Part shown: one piece after another, positions 10,176 to 20,015 of the stretch
Layout: each line of letters begins with the position of its first letter
Position numbering within the stretch: the first letter of the stretch is position 1
From: Amycolatopsis sp. FBCC-B4732
GTDB taxonomy: Bacteria > Actinomycetota > Actinomycetes > Mycobacteriales > Pseudonocardiaceae
NCBI RefSeq assembly: GCF_023008405.1
Contig: NZ_CP095376.1
Coordinates: forward strand, 9,962,501-10,026,500
Length of the DNA: 64,000 bases
Direction of reading: 5' to 3'
Notes under the pieces: generated by a model
The model's input: only the letters and a program-made list of their open reading frames with translations
Database searches by the model: none
Told to the model about the DNA's origin: nothing
Position numbers and translations under genes: made by a program

Positions 10176-11152
10176 TCACCGACGTCCCCGGCGTGCTGGT
10201 CGGGCACCACGAGCGGGTCGGCGACGGCTGGGCCACCGGGACGACGGTGGTGCTGGTGCCCGGCGGCGCGGTCGGGGCCGTCGACCAGCGCGGGGGCGCG
10301 CCCGGCACGCGGGAGACGAACCTGCTGGAGCCGGAGAACCTGGTGCAGCGGGTCAACGCGGTGTGCCTGTCGGGCGGGTCGGCGTACGGCCTGGCCGCGG
10401 CGGACGGCGTGATGCGGTGGCTCGCGGAGCGGAACCTGGGCTTCCCGGTCGGCGCGCACCCGCACGAGGTGGTGCCGATCGTGCCCGCGGCGGTGCTGTT
10501 CGACCTGCCGCGCAGCGAGTGGGGCAACCGGCCGGACGCGACCTTCGGGTACGAAGCCTGCTCGGCTGCCGCTCCTTCGTTCGCGGAGGGGACGGTCGGT
10601 GCGGGTGCGGGGGCCGCCGTGGGGTCGTTGAAGGGCGGGATCGGCTCGGCGAGCGAGGTCGTCGGCGAGTTCACCGTCGGGGCGCTGGCGGCGGTCAACG
10701 CGGCGGGCGAGGCGGTGGACCTCTCGACGGGCCGGGCCTACGCGGCCGACCACGGGGACTTCGGCGTGACGTGGCCTTCGCGGGCCGCTTCGCTGCCGTC
10801 TCGCCGGACCGACCTGAACACGACGATCGGCGTGGTCGCGGTGGACGCGGCGCTGGCGAAGGCCGAGGCCCGGCGGATCGCGGTCGCGGCCCAGGACGGG
10901 CTGGCGCGGGCCGTGCGCCCGGCGCACACGATGTTCGACGGCGACACGGTGTTCGCGCTGGCCACGGGCGAGCACGAGCTCCCGGACGCGAGCGGCCCGT
11001 TCGGCGCGGCGGCGCGCCCGGCGGCGCTGGACGCGCTGTGCTCGGCGGCGGCGCGGGTGTTCGCGCGGGCGATGGTGCGCGGCCTGCTGGCGGCCACGAC
11101 CGCGGGCGGGGTGCCGGCCTACCGGGACGTGTGGCCGGAAGCGTTCGGCTGA
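10172..11152 (+). CDS. P1 family peptidase (DmpA/Rv1333-like)
   Basis: 326 residues. The P1 (DmpA) family comprises N-terminal-nucleophile aminopeptidases that self-cleave before a Ser or Thr. The sequence shows the family start [12 protein letters not shown], the NAVCLSGGSAYGL segment, GTVGAGAGAAVG, and DLNTTIGVVAVDA, where cleavage before a Thr would release the small subunit. Gene order matches Rv1333. The substrate in the cell is unknown. Translationally coupled to the DUF2017 gene. Confidence 0.9.
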   Translation: MITDVPGVLVGHHERVGDGWATGTTVVLVPGGAVGAVDQRGGAPGTRETNLLEPENLVQRVNAVCLSGGSAYGLAAADGVMRWLAERNLGFPVGAHPHEVVPIVPAAVLFDLPRSEWGNRPDATFGYEACSAAAPSFAEGTVGAGAGAAVGSLKGGIGSASEVVGEFTVGALAAVNAAGEAVDLSTGRAYAADHGDFGVTWPSRAASLPSRRTDLNTTIGVVAVDAALAKAEARRIAVAAQDGLARAVRPAHTMFDGDTVFALATGEHELPDASGPFGAAARPAALDALCSAAARVFARAMVRGLLAATTAGGVPAYRDVWPEAFG

Positions 11153-11153
11153 G

Positions 11154-11531
11154 TCACAGGTCGGGCAGCGGGTCCGGCGGCAGGTCGCGGGCGCCTTCGA
11201 GGTTGGCCGCGCGGACGGCGCTGACGTACTCCTCGTCGATCTCCAGGTGCAGTTCCGCCACGGTGAGGACCGGGCCGAGGGACGGGTGGACCTCCACCGG
11301 GCCGATCTCGGTGCGGCGGGGGAGCCGGTCGTAGACCGCCTTGGGCCGGTAGCGCCGGAAGCGGCCGCCGTAGAGGACGGTTATGCCGCGGTCGGTGACC
11401 ACGACGAAGAAGGCGGCGCGGGTCCGGACGCCGTTGACGTAGAGCGAGATCCCCGGGATGAGGTACTGGATCCGCTCGCCGTCCCGGAGGAACTCGCGGC
11501 CGCGTTCGCGGGCGATCGACGGCATCGGCAT
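11154..11531 (-). CDS. Hypothetical protein, possible PH-like domain
   Basis: 125 residues from ATG 11531 (MPMPSIARER). A second in-frame ATG is at 11525. Strand-rich N-terminal half (ERIQYLIPGISLYVNG, FFVVVTDRGITVLYGGRF) followed by a Pro/Glu-rich tail. The pattern of alternating strands with a TDRGI turn resembles bacterial PH-like domains; no residue-level proof. It is inserted between the P1 peptidase and mec relative to the mycobacterial order and is divergent from mec. Confidence 0.65.
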   Translation of the reverse strand: MPMPSIARERGREFLRDGERIQYLIPGISLYVNGVRTRAAFFVVVTDRGITVLYGGRFRRYRPKAVYDRLPRRTEIGPVEVHPSLGPVLTVAELHLEIDEEYVSAVRAANLEGARDLPPDPLPDL

Positions 11532-11602
11532 GCCCCGAGTGTGCTCCTGAGCACAGCATCTCAAGATATGGATCGCTCGTGTCCACGACCTAAGATGTCG
11601 AT

Positions 11603-12010
11603 GTGCTCCGGATTCGCCGTGAACTCGTCGACGAGATCGTCGCCCACGCCCGCCGTGACCACCCCGACGAGGCGTGCGGGGTGATCGCCGGGCCGGAGGG
11701 GTCGGATTCGCCCGAGCGGCTCATCCCCATGCTGAACGCGGCCCGCTCGCCGACGTTCTACGAATTCGACTCCGCCGACCTGCTGAAGCTCTACCGCGAG
11801 CTGGACGCGAACGACGAGGTCCCGGTGGTCATCTACCACTCGCACACCGCGACCGAGGCGTACCCGTCGCGGACCGACGCGAACATCGCGGCCGAGCCCG
11901 ACGCGCACTACGTGCTCGTCTCCACCCGCGACCCCGAAGTGCACGAGTTCCGGTCGTACCGGATCGTGGACGCCGAGATCACCGAGGAGCCGGTCGAGAT
12001 CGTCGACTGA
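11603..12010 (+). CDS. mec: CysO-cysteine peptidase Mec (JAMM/MPN+)
   Basis: 135 residues, GTG start. Zinc metallopeptidase that releases newly made cysteine from the CysO C-terminus. The JAMM motif is complete: Glu23 in HPDEACG, His79 and His81 in YHSHT, Ser89 and Asp92 in PSRTD. It precedes cysO and cysM as in M. tuberculosis (Rv1334-Rv1336). The start fits the MPN fold with no extension. Confidence 0.95.
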   Translation: MLRIRRELVDEIVAHARRDHPDEACGVIAGPEGSDSPERLIPMLNAARSPTFYEFDSADLLKLYRELDANDEVPVVIYHSHTATEAYPSRTDANIAAEPDAHYVLVSTRDPEVHEFRSYRIVDAEITEEPVEIVD

Positions 12011-12075
12011 CGTCCCGGAATAAAGCGCCGCGCCGAGTGCGTCAGCGTCTAGGAAACCACCGGAGGTAAGAACCC

Positions 12076-12348
12076 ATGGCCGTGACCGTCTCCATCCCGA
12101 CGATCCTGCGCACCCACACCGGCGGCGAGAAGTCCGTCGAGGCGAAGGGCGCGACCGTGCTCGAGATCATCGACGACGTCGAGTCCCGGCACGCCGGCAT
12201 CAAGGCGCGCCTGGTCAAGGAGGAGAAGCTGCACCGCTTCATCAACGTCTACGTCAACGACGAGGACGTGCGCTTCTCCGGTGGCCTCGAGGCCGAGGTC
12301 AAGGACGGCGACACCCTGACCATCCTGCCCGCCGTGGCCGGTGGCTGA
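12076..12348 (+). CDS. cysO: Sulfur-carrier protein CysO (MoaD/ThiS fold)
   Basis: 90 residues ending in the diagnostic Gly-Gly. Ubiquitin-like carrier whose C-terminal thiocarboxylate gives sulfide to O-phosphoserine in CysM, then is freed by Mec. ATG at 12076 has a GGAGG site 6-11 nt upstream. The stop lies 3 nt before the cysM ATG. The thiocarboxylating enzyme (MoeZ-like) is not in the window. Confidence 0.95.
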   Translation: MAVTVSIPTILRTHTGGEKSVEAKGATVLEIIDDVESRHAGIKARLVKEEKLHRFINVYVNDEDVRFSGGLEAEVKDGDTLTILPAVAGG

Positions 12349-13302
<954 letters not shown>

Positions 13303-13303
13303 G

Positions 13304-14131
13304 CTACTCCGCTTTCCAGAGTTCGGGCAGGGCGAGGCCGACCCCGTCGGCCTCGGCCAGCCGCTCGAACGTCGCCATCGTGGTACTCAGGTCGTCCAAG
13401 ACCTTCGGCAGGAGCTTGATCGGCTTGCTCAGCGGCCGCCAGAAGGCGTCCCAGTGCACCGGCCGGACGGTCCGGGCGCCGACCGCGCCGACGGTCTCCC
13501 GCCAGTACTCCTCGCGCCAGCCCTCGGTCTTCTTCCCCGCCGCGCCGATGCCGAGGTAGACCACGTCCGCGGGGTGGCCGGCCAGTGCACCGGGCACGAA
13601 GTTCGCCGAGGCGTGGACCAGGACGCTGCCCGCCGCGTGGGCGATGTGGAACGAGTAGCAGCGCCCGGTCTTGAACGCCTTGGCCTTCGCCGGCGGCCGG
13701 ACCGGCCCGGTGATCTCGCCGGGCACCCGGTCGCCGTCGCTGTGGCGGGCGTCGACGGGGGTCACGGTGAACGCCCCGAACTCCACCGGCTGCCCCGGAA
13801 CCAGCTCTTCGAACGGCTCGTCCGCCAGGCCGTAGCCCTCCTGGATCCGCCGCGTCGACGGCGAGCCGCCCAGCGTGGCGCCGGTCAGCTTCGCGACCAC
13901 CGGCGCGTCCAGTGCGTGGTCGACGTGCGAGTGCGAAACGAGGACGGCGTCCAGCTCCGTGACGCCGAGGCGGCGCAGCGCGTCGTCGATCCGGGCGCGG
14001 TCGGGCGCCACCCGCGTCGCCAGCTTCAGCACCGACGGCCGCGAGAAGAAACCGTCGACCAGCACGGCCGACGCACCGTCGCTGACCAGCACGTTCGAGA
14101 CCCCGGCAAACGCCGTCCGCAGTTCGGGCAT
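13304..14131 (-). CDS. Metallo-beta-lactamase-fold hydrolase
   Basis: 275 residues. The signature HSHVDH sits near residue 68, with a later VHASANF strand and RPVHWDAFW near the C-terminus providing further metal ligands. The fold includes phosphodiesterases, lactonases and UlaG-like enzymes; the substrate cannot be told. It is divergent from the neighbouring racemase with 9 nt between starts, so the two promoters must overlap each other's 5' ends or one transcript is leaderless. This pair interrupts the cysM-rhomboid order seen in mycobacteria. Confidence 0.85.
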   Translation of the reverse strand: MPELRTAFAGVSNVLVSDGASAVLVDGFFSRPSVLKLATRVAPDRARIDDALRRLGVTELDAVLVSHSHVDHALDAPVVAKLTGATLGGSPSTRRIQEGYGLADEPFEELVPGQPVEFGAFTVTPVDARHSDGDRVPGEITGPVRPPAKAKAFKTGRCYSFHIAHAAGSVLVHASANFVPGALAGHPADVVYLGIGAAGKKTEGWREEYWRETVGAVGARTVRPVHWDAFWRPLSKPIKLLPKVLDDLSTTMATFERLAEADGVGLALPELWKAE

Positions 14132-14140
14132 GCTGTCATC

Positions 14141-14857
14141 ATGAAGGTCATCGGGTTGCTGGGCGGGATGAGCTGGGAATCCTCCGGCGAGTACTACCGG
14201 CTCGTGAACGAACGGGTGAAAACCGTGCTCGGCGGGTTCCACTCGGCGCACACCGTGCTCTATTCCGTCGACTTCGCCGAAATCGAGCGCATGCAGGCCG
14301 ACGGCCGCTGGGACGACGCCGGCGCCGAGCTGAACCGCGCGGCCAAGGCGCTCGAAGCGGCCGGTGCCGGCTTCGTCGTGCTCTGCACCAACACCATGCA
14401 CAAGGTCGCCGACCGGCTCGAAGACGGCCTCGGCATCCCGCTGCTGCACCTCGCCGACGCCACCGCCGCGGCCGTGCGGGCCGCCGGGATCCGCCGGGTC
14501 GGCCTGCTCGGCACCGGGTTCACCATGGGACAGCCCTTCTACCGCGACCGCCTCGCCGCGCACGGCCTCGACGTGCTCGTGCCGCCGGTCGAAGACCGCG
14601 ACCTCGTGCACCGGGTGATCTACGACGAGCTGGTGCTCGGGGTCGTCGAACCCGCCTCGCGCGAGGCCTACCGCGCGGTGATCGCGCGGCTCGTCGAGGC
14701 CGGTGCCGAAGGCGTCATCTACGGCTGCACCGAGATCGAGCTGCTGGTCGGCCCCGAAGACGCCTCGGTGCCGACCTTCCCCACGACCCGCCTGCACGCC
14801 GAAGCGGCGGTGGACTACGCGCTGGGCACCACCTCGCTGCCCTTGCCGCCGACGTGA
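14141..14857 (+). CDS. Aspartate/glutamate racemase family protein
   Basis: 238 residues. The YgeA-like Asp/Glu racemase fold uses two cysteines as acid/base. Both are seen: CTNTMHK near residue 85 and YGCTEIEL near residue 195. The N-terminal IGLLGGMSWESSGEYYRL is typical. Substrate may be aspartate, glutamate or a related acid. The 3' end overlaps the convergent acetyltransferase gene by 43 nt. Confidence 0.88.
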   Translation: MKVIGLLGGMSWESSGEYYRLVNERVKTVLGGFHSAHTVLYSVDFAEIERMQADGRWDDAGAELNRAAKALEAAGAGFVVLCTNTMHKVADRLEDGLGIPLLHLADATAAAVRAAGIRRVGLLGTGFTMGQPFYRDRLAAHGLDVLVPPVEDRDLVHRVIYDELVLGVVEPASREAYRAVIARLVEAGAEGVIYGCTEIELLVGPEDASVPTFPTTRLHAEAAVDYALGTTSLPLPPT

Positions 14858-15666
14858 GCCTCGTGCTGGGCGACGCACCGCCGCCACAGCCGCTCGCGCT
14901 CCTCGTCCGTGAAGAGCGCCGCCGGGATGCCGTAGACGTCACCGGCGGCCGCCCACCAGTCGCCGGGTGACTCGATCAGCTCCTTGGCGCCGTGGCGGTC
15001 CAACGTCAAGGCGCGCAGGGTGTCCACACCCGCCGCGTCCCGCCGTTGCAGCACGCAGACCCGCACGAACCCGGACTCCGGCGCGCTCGACAGCCAAGCG
15101 TGCTTCGCCGCGAAGTCGGCCATCTCCGCGACGCCGGGCGCGAAATCCATGCCGGTGAAGCTGCCCGAGGGGTCGTGCTCGAACCGCCAGCCGCCCGGCG
15201 CCACCGCGGACGGCCGCAGCCGGTAGGTGTGCGGGCCCTGCACGTAGGTGCCTTCCCGGAGGGGGAGCGGCTCGTGCGGGCCGTCGCCGAGACCGGTGTC
15301 GGCCAGCCACGCCGTCTCCGGCGCGTCCGGCAGCCCGGTGACCGTCAGCGCCAGGTGGTTCCGGTCGACGTTCGGCGCGTCCGCCGCGCTGCCCTGCACC
15401 CCGCCCAGGTGCCGGGTCACCCGGTAGCCGAGGGCGTGCAGCAGCGCGGAAAAAGCGCCGTTGAGGTGGTAGCAGTACCCGCCGCGGCCGCGCAGGATCC
15501 GCGCCAGCGAGGCCGCCGGGTCGAGCGGGGTCGGCCGCCCGAGCTGGACCTCCAGCGCTTCGTAGGGCACGCGTTCGACGTGCGCCGCGTGCAGCCGCCT
15601 CAGGGCGGCGAGGCTCGGCGGCTCGGGATCGAGCCCGAGCCGCGCGAGGTAACCGGTGACGTCCAT
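14815..15666 (-). CDS. nat: Arylamine N-acetyltransferase
   Basis: 283 residues, the usual NAT size. Transfers acetyl from CoA to arylamines or hydrazines. The Cys-His-Asp triad is present: Cys65 in RGGYCYHLN, His104 in RNHLAL, Asp123 in LADTGLGD. The ATG start gives the standard MDVTGYLARLGL opening. Its last 14 codons lie antisense to the racemase gene, an unusually long convergent overlap. Confidence 0.93.
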   Translation of the reverse strand: MDVTGYLARLGLDPEPPSLAALRRLHAAHVERVPYEALEVQLGRPTPLDPAASLARILRGRGGYCYHLNGAFSALLHALGYRVTRHLGGVQGSAADAPNVDRNHLALTVTGLPDAPETAWLADTGLGDGPHEPLPLREGTYVQGPHTYRLRPSAVAPGGWRFEHDPSGSFTGMDFAPGVAEMADFAAKHAWLSSAPESGFVRVCVLQRRDAAGVDTLRALTLDRHGAKELIESPGDWWAAAGDVYGIPAALFTDEERERLWRRCVAQHEAHVGGKGSEVVPSA

Positions 15667-15759
15667 GCCGCGCACGCTAGCGGCGGGCACCGACAAAACC
15701 GCCGGATCAGGGATTTCACCCGAGGCGGAGCCGCCCGGCCCGGACGTAGCCTCGAAAGC

Positions 15760-16398
15760 GTGAGCACACCGATCCCCGCCCCGGAAACCGACGCCGCCAA
15801 GCGCGTGCTGCCGCCGCGACCGAAGGCGGCCGCGCTCGTCGCGCTGTCGTTCACCCTGCTGCTCTACCTGGTCGAGCTGGTGGACGTGATCCTGCCCGGC
15901 GACCTGGACCAGGGCGGCATCCATTCGCGGGAGCTGTCCGGGCTGGACGGCGTGCTGTTCGCGCCGGTGCTGCACGCCGGCTGGTCGCACCTGTTCGCGA
16001 ACACCGTGCCGGTGCTGCTGTTCTCCTTCCTCGCGATGGCCGCCGGGATCGGCCGGTTCGCCCTGGTCACGGCCATCATCTGGGTGGTGTCCGGACTCGG
16101 GGTGTGGCTGATCGGGCCGGCCAACGCGGTCACCGTCGGCGCGTCCGGGCTGGCCTTCGGCTGGCTCGCCTACCTGCTGGTGCGCGGCATCTTCAACCGC
16201 GCGGCCGGGCAGATCCTCGTCGCCGTCGTCCTGCTGGGCGTGTGGAGCGGCATGCTGGCCGGGCTGCTGCCGGGCAACCCCGGCGTCTCCTGGCAGGGCC
16301 ACGTCTTCGGCGCGCTCGCCGGCGTCCTCGCCGCGTGGCTGACCAGCCGCCGGTCGCGCAAGGCCGTGCCGGCGGCAGCAGGTAGCCTCGAAGCGTGA
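15760..16398 (+). CDS. Rhomboid family intramembrane serine protease
   Basis: 212 residues with six or seven membrane segments. The catalytic serine lies in VGASGLAFG and the histidine in [20 protein letters not shown] is the conserved membrane-entry His/Asn region. GTG start; the stop overlaps the murI GTG by 4 nt. Matches Rv1337 in order. Substrates are unknown. Confidence 0.92.
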   Translation: MSTPIPAPETDAAKRVLPPRPKAAALVALSFTLLLYLVELVDVILPGDLDQGGIHSRELSGLDGVLFAPVLHAGWSHLFANTVPVLLFSFLAMAAGIGRFALVTAIIWVVSGLGVWLIGPANAVTVGASGLAFGWLAYLLVRGIFNRAAGQILVAVVLLGVWSGMLAGLLPGNPGVSWQGHVFGALAGVLAAWLTSRRSRKAVPAAAGSLEA

Positions 16399-17201
16399 CG
16401 TCTCCGCCCGCTGATGCCCCGATCGGCGTGTTCGATTCCGGCGTCGGCGGGCTGACGGTCGCGCGGGCGATCCTCGAGCAGCTCCCCGCCGAGCAGCTCC
16501 GCTACGTCGGCGACACGGCGCACAACCCCTACGGCCCGCTCCCGATCGCCACCGCGCGCAGCTACGCGCTCGCGGCGCTCGACGAACTCGTCGAGAGCGG
16601 CGTGAAGGCGCTGGTGATCGCCTGCAACACGGCGTCCGCGGCCTGCCTGCGCGACGCCCGTGAGCGCTACGACGTCCCCGTGATCGAGGTCGTGCTGCCC
16701 GCCGCGCGCCGTGCTGTGGTCGCGACGCACACCGGCCGCGTCGGCGTCATCGGCACCGAGGGCACCGTGCGGTCGCGGGCCTACGAAGACGCGTTCGCCG
16801 CGGCGCCCGCCATCACGCTCACCAGCGTCGCCTGCCCGCGGTTCGTGGACTTCGTCGAGCGCGGCATCACTTCCGGCCGCCAGGTGCTCGGGCTCGCGCA
16901 GGGCTACCTGCAGCCGCTGCTCGACGCCCAGGTCGACACGCTCGTGCTCGGCTGCACGCACTACCCGCTGCTGCAGGGCGTGCTGCAGATCGTGATGGGC
17001 CAGGAGGTGACGCTGGTTTCGAGTGCCGAGGAGACCGCGAAGGACCTCGTCCGCGTGCTCACCGAACTCGACCTGCTGACCACGCGCGACACCCCGCCGC
17101 GGCACGAGTTCGTGGCCACCGGCTCGGCCGAGCCGTTCGCCCGGCTCGCCCAGCGGTTCATGGGCTTCGCGCCGGGTGTCCTCGCTCCCACCACCGCGTG
17201 A
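16395..17201 (+). CDS. murI: Glutamate racemase
   Basis: 268 residues. Makes D-glutamate for peptidoglycan. N-terminal [16 protein letters not shown] and both catalytic cysteines (IACNTASA and LGCTHYPLL) are present. GTG start overlapping the rhomboid stop. Gene order as Rv1338. It feeds cell-wall precursor synthesis together with genes elsewhere. Confidence 0.96.
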   Translation: MTSPPADAPIGVFDSGVGGLTVARAILEQLPAEQLRYVGDTAHNPYGPLPIATARSYALAALDELVESGVKALVIACNTASAACLRDARERYDVPVIEVVLPAARRAVVATHTGRVGVIGTEGTVRSRAYEDAFAAAPAITLTSVACPRFVDFVERGITSGRQVLGLAQGYLQPLLDAQVDTLVLGCTHYPLLQGVLQIVMGQEVTLVSSAEETAKDLVRVLTELDLLTTRDTPPRHEFVATGSAEPFARLAQRFMGFAPGVLAPTTA

Positions 17202-17230
17202 TCGGGGCGGCGGACGCTTAGGGTGTCGAG

Positions 17231-17998
17231 GTGCGACTGACCATCCTCGGGTGCTCCGGCAGCATCCCCGGGCCGAACGCGGCCGCGTCCGGTTACCTGC
17301 TCGAAGCCGAGGGCTTCCTGCTCGGCCTCGAACTCGGCAACGGCACGCTGGCGCAGCTGCAGGCCGTGGCCGACCCGTTCGACCTGGACGCCCTGGTGCT
17401 CACGCACCTGCACCCCGACCACTGCGCCGACGTCAGCGCGCTCACCGTCCTGCGGCGCTACCACCCGGCGCCGCCGTACCCCGCCCGGCCGCGCCTGCTG
17501 CCGCTGTACGCGCCGCACGACGCTCCGACGCGGCTGGCGAACGCCTACGCGCCCAACGAGACCGAGCGGGCCAGCACGGACCTGTCGGACGTCTACGCGT
17601 TCCGCCCGCTGCGGCCGGAGCCGTTCCGGATCGGCCCGTTCGACGTCGTCGCGGTCGAGGTCGACCACCCGACCCCGGCGTACGGCCTGCGCATTTCCTA
17701 CGGCGGCCGGATCCTGGCGTTCACCGGCGACACCGGCCCGTGCGCGGCGCTGAACGAGCTCGCCGACGGCGTCGACCTGCTGCTCGCGGAGGCGTCCTGG
17801 ACGGATTCCGCGGAGCGGCCCGCGGGCGTGCACCTGTCCGGCAAGCAGGCCGGCGAGCTGGCGCGCGACGCCGGCGTCGGCAGGCTGCTGCTGACGCACA
17901 TCGCGCCGTGGACCGACGCGGGCGCGGTTCTCGCGGAGGCGTCGGCCGAGTTCGCCGGGGCCGAGGTCGTCAAGCAGGGTGCCGTCTACGACGTGTGA
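17231..17998 (+). CDS. Metallo-beta-lactamase-fold cyclic-nucleotide phosphodiesterase-like (Rv1339 type)
   Basis: 255 residues, GTG start. The metal-binding THLHPDHCAD, the GDTG motif and a late LTHIAPW histidine are in place. The homologue in the same position of M. tuberculosis (Rv1339) has been described as an atypical cyclic AMP phosphodiesterase, so cyclic-nucleotide breakdown is the likely role here. Located between murI and rph, all same strand. Confidence 0.88.
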   Translation: MRLTILGCSGSIPGPNAAASGYLLEAEGFLLGLELGNGTLAQLQAVADPFDLDALVLTHLHPDHCADVSALTVLRRYHPAPPYPARPRLLPLYAPHDAPTRLANAYAPNETERASTDLSDVYAFRPLRPEPFRIGPFDVVAVEVDHPTPAYGLRISYGGRILAFTGDTGPCAALNELADGVDLLLAEASWTDSAERPAGVHLSGKQAGELARDAGVGRLLLTHIAPWTDAGAVLAEASAEFAGAEVVKQGAVYDV

Positions 17999-18022
17999 GC
18001 GGTGCGGTCCTAGAGTGCTCCC

Positions 18023-18799
18023 GTGGCTCGAAAAGATGGCAGGAACGACGACCAGCTCCGTGACATCAAGATCACCCGGGGGTTCCAGCAGTGGCCGGCG
18101 GGTTCGGTCCTGATCGAATTCGGCAACACGCGGGTGTTGTGCGCGGCGAGCGTCACCGAAGGCGTCCCGCGCTGGCGCGCCGGCTCCGGCCTCGGCTGGG
18201 TGACGGCCGAATACGCGATGCTGCCGTCCGCGACCAACACCCGCGGTGACCGCGAGTCGGTGAAGGGCCGCATCGGCGGGCGCACGCACGAGATTTCGCG
18301 GCTGATCGGCCGTTCCCTGCGCGCCTGCATCGACCTGGCGGCGCTGGGCGAGAACACGATCGTCATCGACTGCGACGTCATCCAGGCCGACGGCGGCACC
18401 CGCACGGCCGCGGTGACGGGCGGGTACGTGGCCTTGGCGGACGCGATCACGTGGCTGGGCGCGGCGAACCGCCTGAACGACCCGCAACCGCTGTCGTCCT
18501 CGGTGGCGGCGGTGAGCGTCGGCGTGGTGGACGGCCGCGTGCGGCTCGACCTGCCGTACGAGGAGGACTCGCGCGCCGAGGTCGACATGAACGTGGTGGC
18601 GACGGACGCCGGGACGTTGATCGAGGTCCAGGGGACGGGTGAGGGGGCCACCTTCGCCCGGTCCACTTTGGACAAGATGCTGGACATCGCGCTGGCGGGG
18701 TGCGAAGAGCTGACCCGGTTGCAGAACGAGGCTTTGGCGCTGCCGTACCCGGGTGAGCTGCCGGAGCCGCGTCCGGACAAGAAGAAGGGGTCGAAGTGA
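18023..18799 (+). CDS. rph: Ribonuclease PH
   Basis: 258 residues, GTG start. Phosphate-dependent 3'-5' exoribonuclease that trims tRNA 3' ends. Markers: [17 protein letters not shown], the [11 protein letters not shown] segment, the RSLRACIDL helix for phosphate binding, and the catalytic [14 protein letters not shown]. The last codons overlap the rdgB start by 4 nt. Same order as Rv1340. Confidence 0.96.
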   Translation: MARKDGRNDDQLRDIKITRGFQQWPAGSVLIEFGNTRVLCAASVTEGVPRWRAGSGLGWVTAEYAMLPSATNTRGDRESVKGRIGGRTHEISRLIGRSLRACIDLAALGENTIVIDCDVIQADGGTRTAAVTGGYVALADAITWLGAANRLNDPQPLSSSVAAVSVGVVDGRVRLDLPYEEDSRAEVDMNVVATDAGTLIEVQGTGEGATFARSTLDKMLDIALAGCEELTRLQNEALALPYPGELPEPRPDKKKGSK

Positions 18800-19404
18800 C
18801 GAAGCTGCTTCTGGCCACGCGGAACGCCAAGAAGCTCGGGGAGCTTCGGCGGATCCTCGAGGCCGAGGGGATTTCGGGGATCGAGGTGCTCGGTCTCGCC
18901 GATGTGCCCTCGTTCCCGGAGGCGCCGGAGACTGCTCCGGACTTCGAGGGCAATGCTGTCGCGAAGGCCCGTGATGCCGTTGCGGCTACTGGGTTGCCGG
19001 CCATTGCGGACGACTCGGGGATCGCTGTCGATGCTTTGAACGGAATGCCTGGGGTGCTTTCGGCCCGCTGGTCGGGTAAGCACGGCGACGACGAGGCGAA
19101 CCTGGATCTGGTGCTGGGGCAGCTCGGGGATGTGCCGGATGAGCGTCGTGGGGCGCAGTTCGTTTGTGCTGCGGTGCTGGTGCTGCCTTCGGGCGAGGAG
19201 ACGGTCGTCCGCGGGGAGTGGCGTGGGTCGCTCGTGCGCGCGCGGCGGGGGACGAACGGGTTCGGGTACGACCCGATCTTCCGGCCGGACGGCGAAAGCC
19301 GGACGTCGGCGGAGATGGAGCCGGCGGAGAAGGACGCGTTGTCGCACCGGGGCAGGGCCCTGCGAGCCCTGCTCCCGGCGCTGCGGGAGCTCGCGGAAGC
19401 CTGA
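18796..19404 (+). CDS. rdgB: XTP/dITP diphosphatase RdgB
   Basis: 202 residues. House-cleaning pyrophosphatase that removes deaminated purine nucleotides. Motifs: [14 protein letters not shown], the ENA-like FEGNAVAKA, catalytic [18 protein letters not shown], and [10 protein letters not shown] near the C-terminus. Last gene of the conserved run (Rv1341). A strong hairpin spans its end. Confidence 0.95.
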   Translation: MTKLLLATRNAKKLGELRRILEAEGISGIEVLGLADVPSFPEAPETAPDFEGNAVAKARDAVAATGLPAIADDSGIAVDALNGMPGVLSARWSGKHGDDEANLDLVLGQLGDVPDERRGAQFVCAAVLVLPSGEETVVRGEWRGSLVRARRGTNGFGYDPIFRPDGESRTSAEMEPAEKDALSHRGRALRALLPALRELAEA

Positions 19405-19420
19405 CGGCGTCCGCGAGCTC
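19387..19420. terminator. Bidirectional terminator between rdgB and bcp
   Basis: Perfect 11-bp stem GAGCTCGCGGA / TCCGCGAGCTC with a 12-nt loop, covering the rdgB stop. An alternative nested stem GCCTGACG / CGTCAGGC shares bases with it. It lies exactly between two convergent genes. Confidence 0.7.
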
Positions 19421-19424
19421 GGCG

Positions 19425-19898
19425 TCAGGCGGCGAGGCCGAGGTCGCGGATCAGCTTCGCCACGTGGCCGCTCGCCCGGACGTTGTACCAGGCGTGCGCG
19501 ATCTTGCCCTCCGGGTCGACCACGAACGTCGAGCGGATCACGCCCAGGTACGTCTTCCCGTAGTTCTTCTTCTCGCCGTACGCGGCCCACGCCTCGATGA
19601 CCGACTTCTCCGGGTCGCCCAGGATCGGGAACGTCAGCTTCTCGTTCTCCGCGAACTTCGCCAGCTTCGCCTGCGTGTCCGGGGAAATGCCGATGACGCG
19701 GTAGCCGGCGTCGTTCAGCTCGGCCAGGTTGTCGCGGAAGTCGCAGGCCTGCTTCGTGCAGCCCGGGGTGCTCGCCGCCGGGTAGAAGTAGACCACCACG
19801 GACTGGCCGCGGAAGTCGTGCAGGGACACGTCCTTGCCCTCGCTGTCGGGCAGGGTGAAGTCCGGGGCTTCGTCACCCGGGGAAAGACGCTCGGTCAT
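19425..19898 (-). CDS. bcp: Thioredoxin-dependent peroxiredoxin (Bcp)
   Basis: 157 residues. Reduces peroxides through the peroxidatic Cys in STPGCTKQACDF; a second Cys five residues later can act as resolving cysteine. APDFTLPDSEG and VVVYFYPAAST are the normal strand segments. ATG at 19898; the ~93-bp repeat copy B begins 24 nt upstream, so the promoter must lie in or beyond that repeat. Confidence 0.95.
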   Translation of the reverse strand: MTERLSPGDEAPDFTLPDSEGKDVSLHDFRGQSVVVYFYPAASTPGCTKQACDFRDNLAELNDAGYRVIGISPDTQAKLAKFAENEKLTFPILGDPEKSVIEAWAAYGEKKNYGKTYLGVIRSTFVVDPEGKIAHAWYNVRASGHVAKLIRDLGLAA

Positions 19899-19921
19899 GG
19901 CCCGAGCGTACTGCGCCGATT

Positions 19922-20014
19922 GTTATCCATCCGACCGGCAGCCACGGCGGAACGGGTGCCGGTGAGCGGGCCGGCTCCGGTTTGTGTCCGCCTGCTTTCG
20001 GCCGGATGGGTAAC
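19922..20014. repeat. ~93-bp dispersed repeat with inverted ends, copy B
   Basis: Ends GTTATCCATCCGACC and GGCCGGATGGGTAAC are inverted with two mismatches. Interior GTGTCCGCCTGCTTTCGGCC is identical, in reverse, to copy C at 60521. It fills the space between the bcp start and the lipoprotein stop (1 nt away). Confidence 0.75.
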
Positions 20015-20015
20015 G

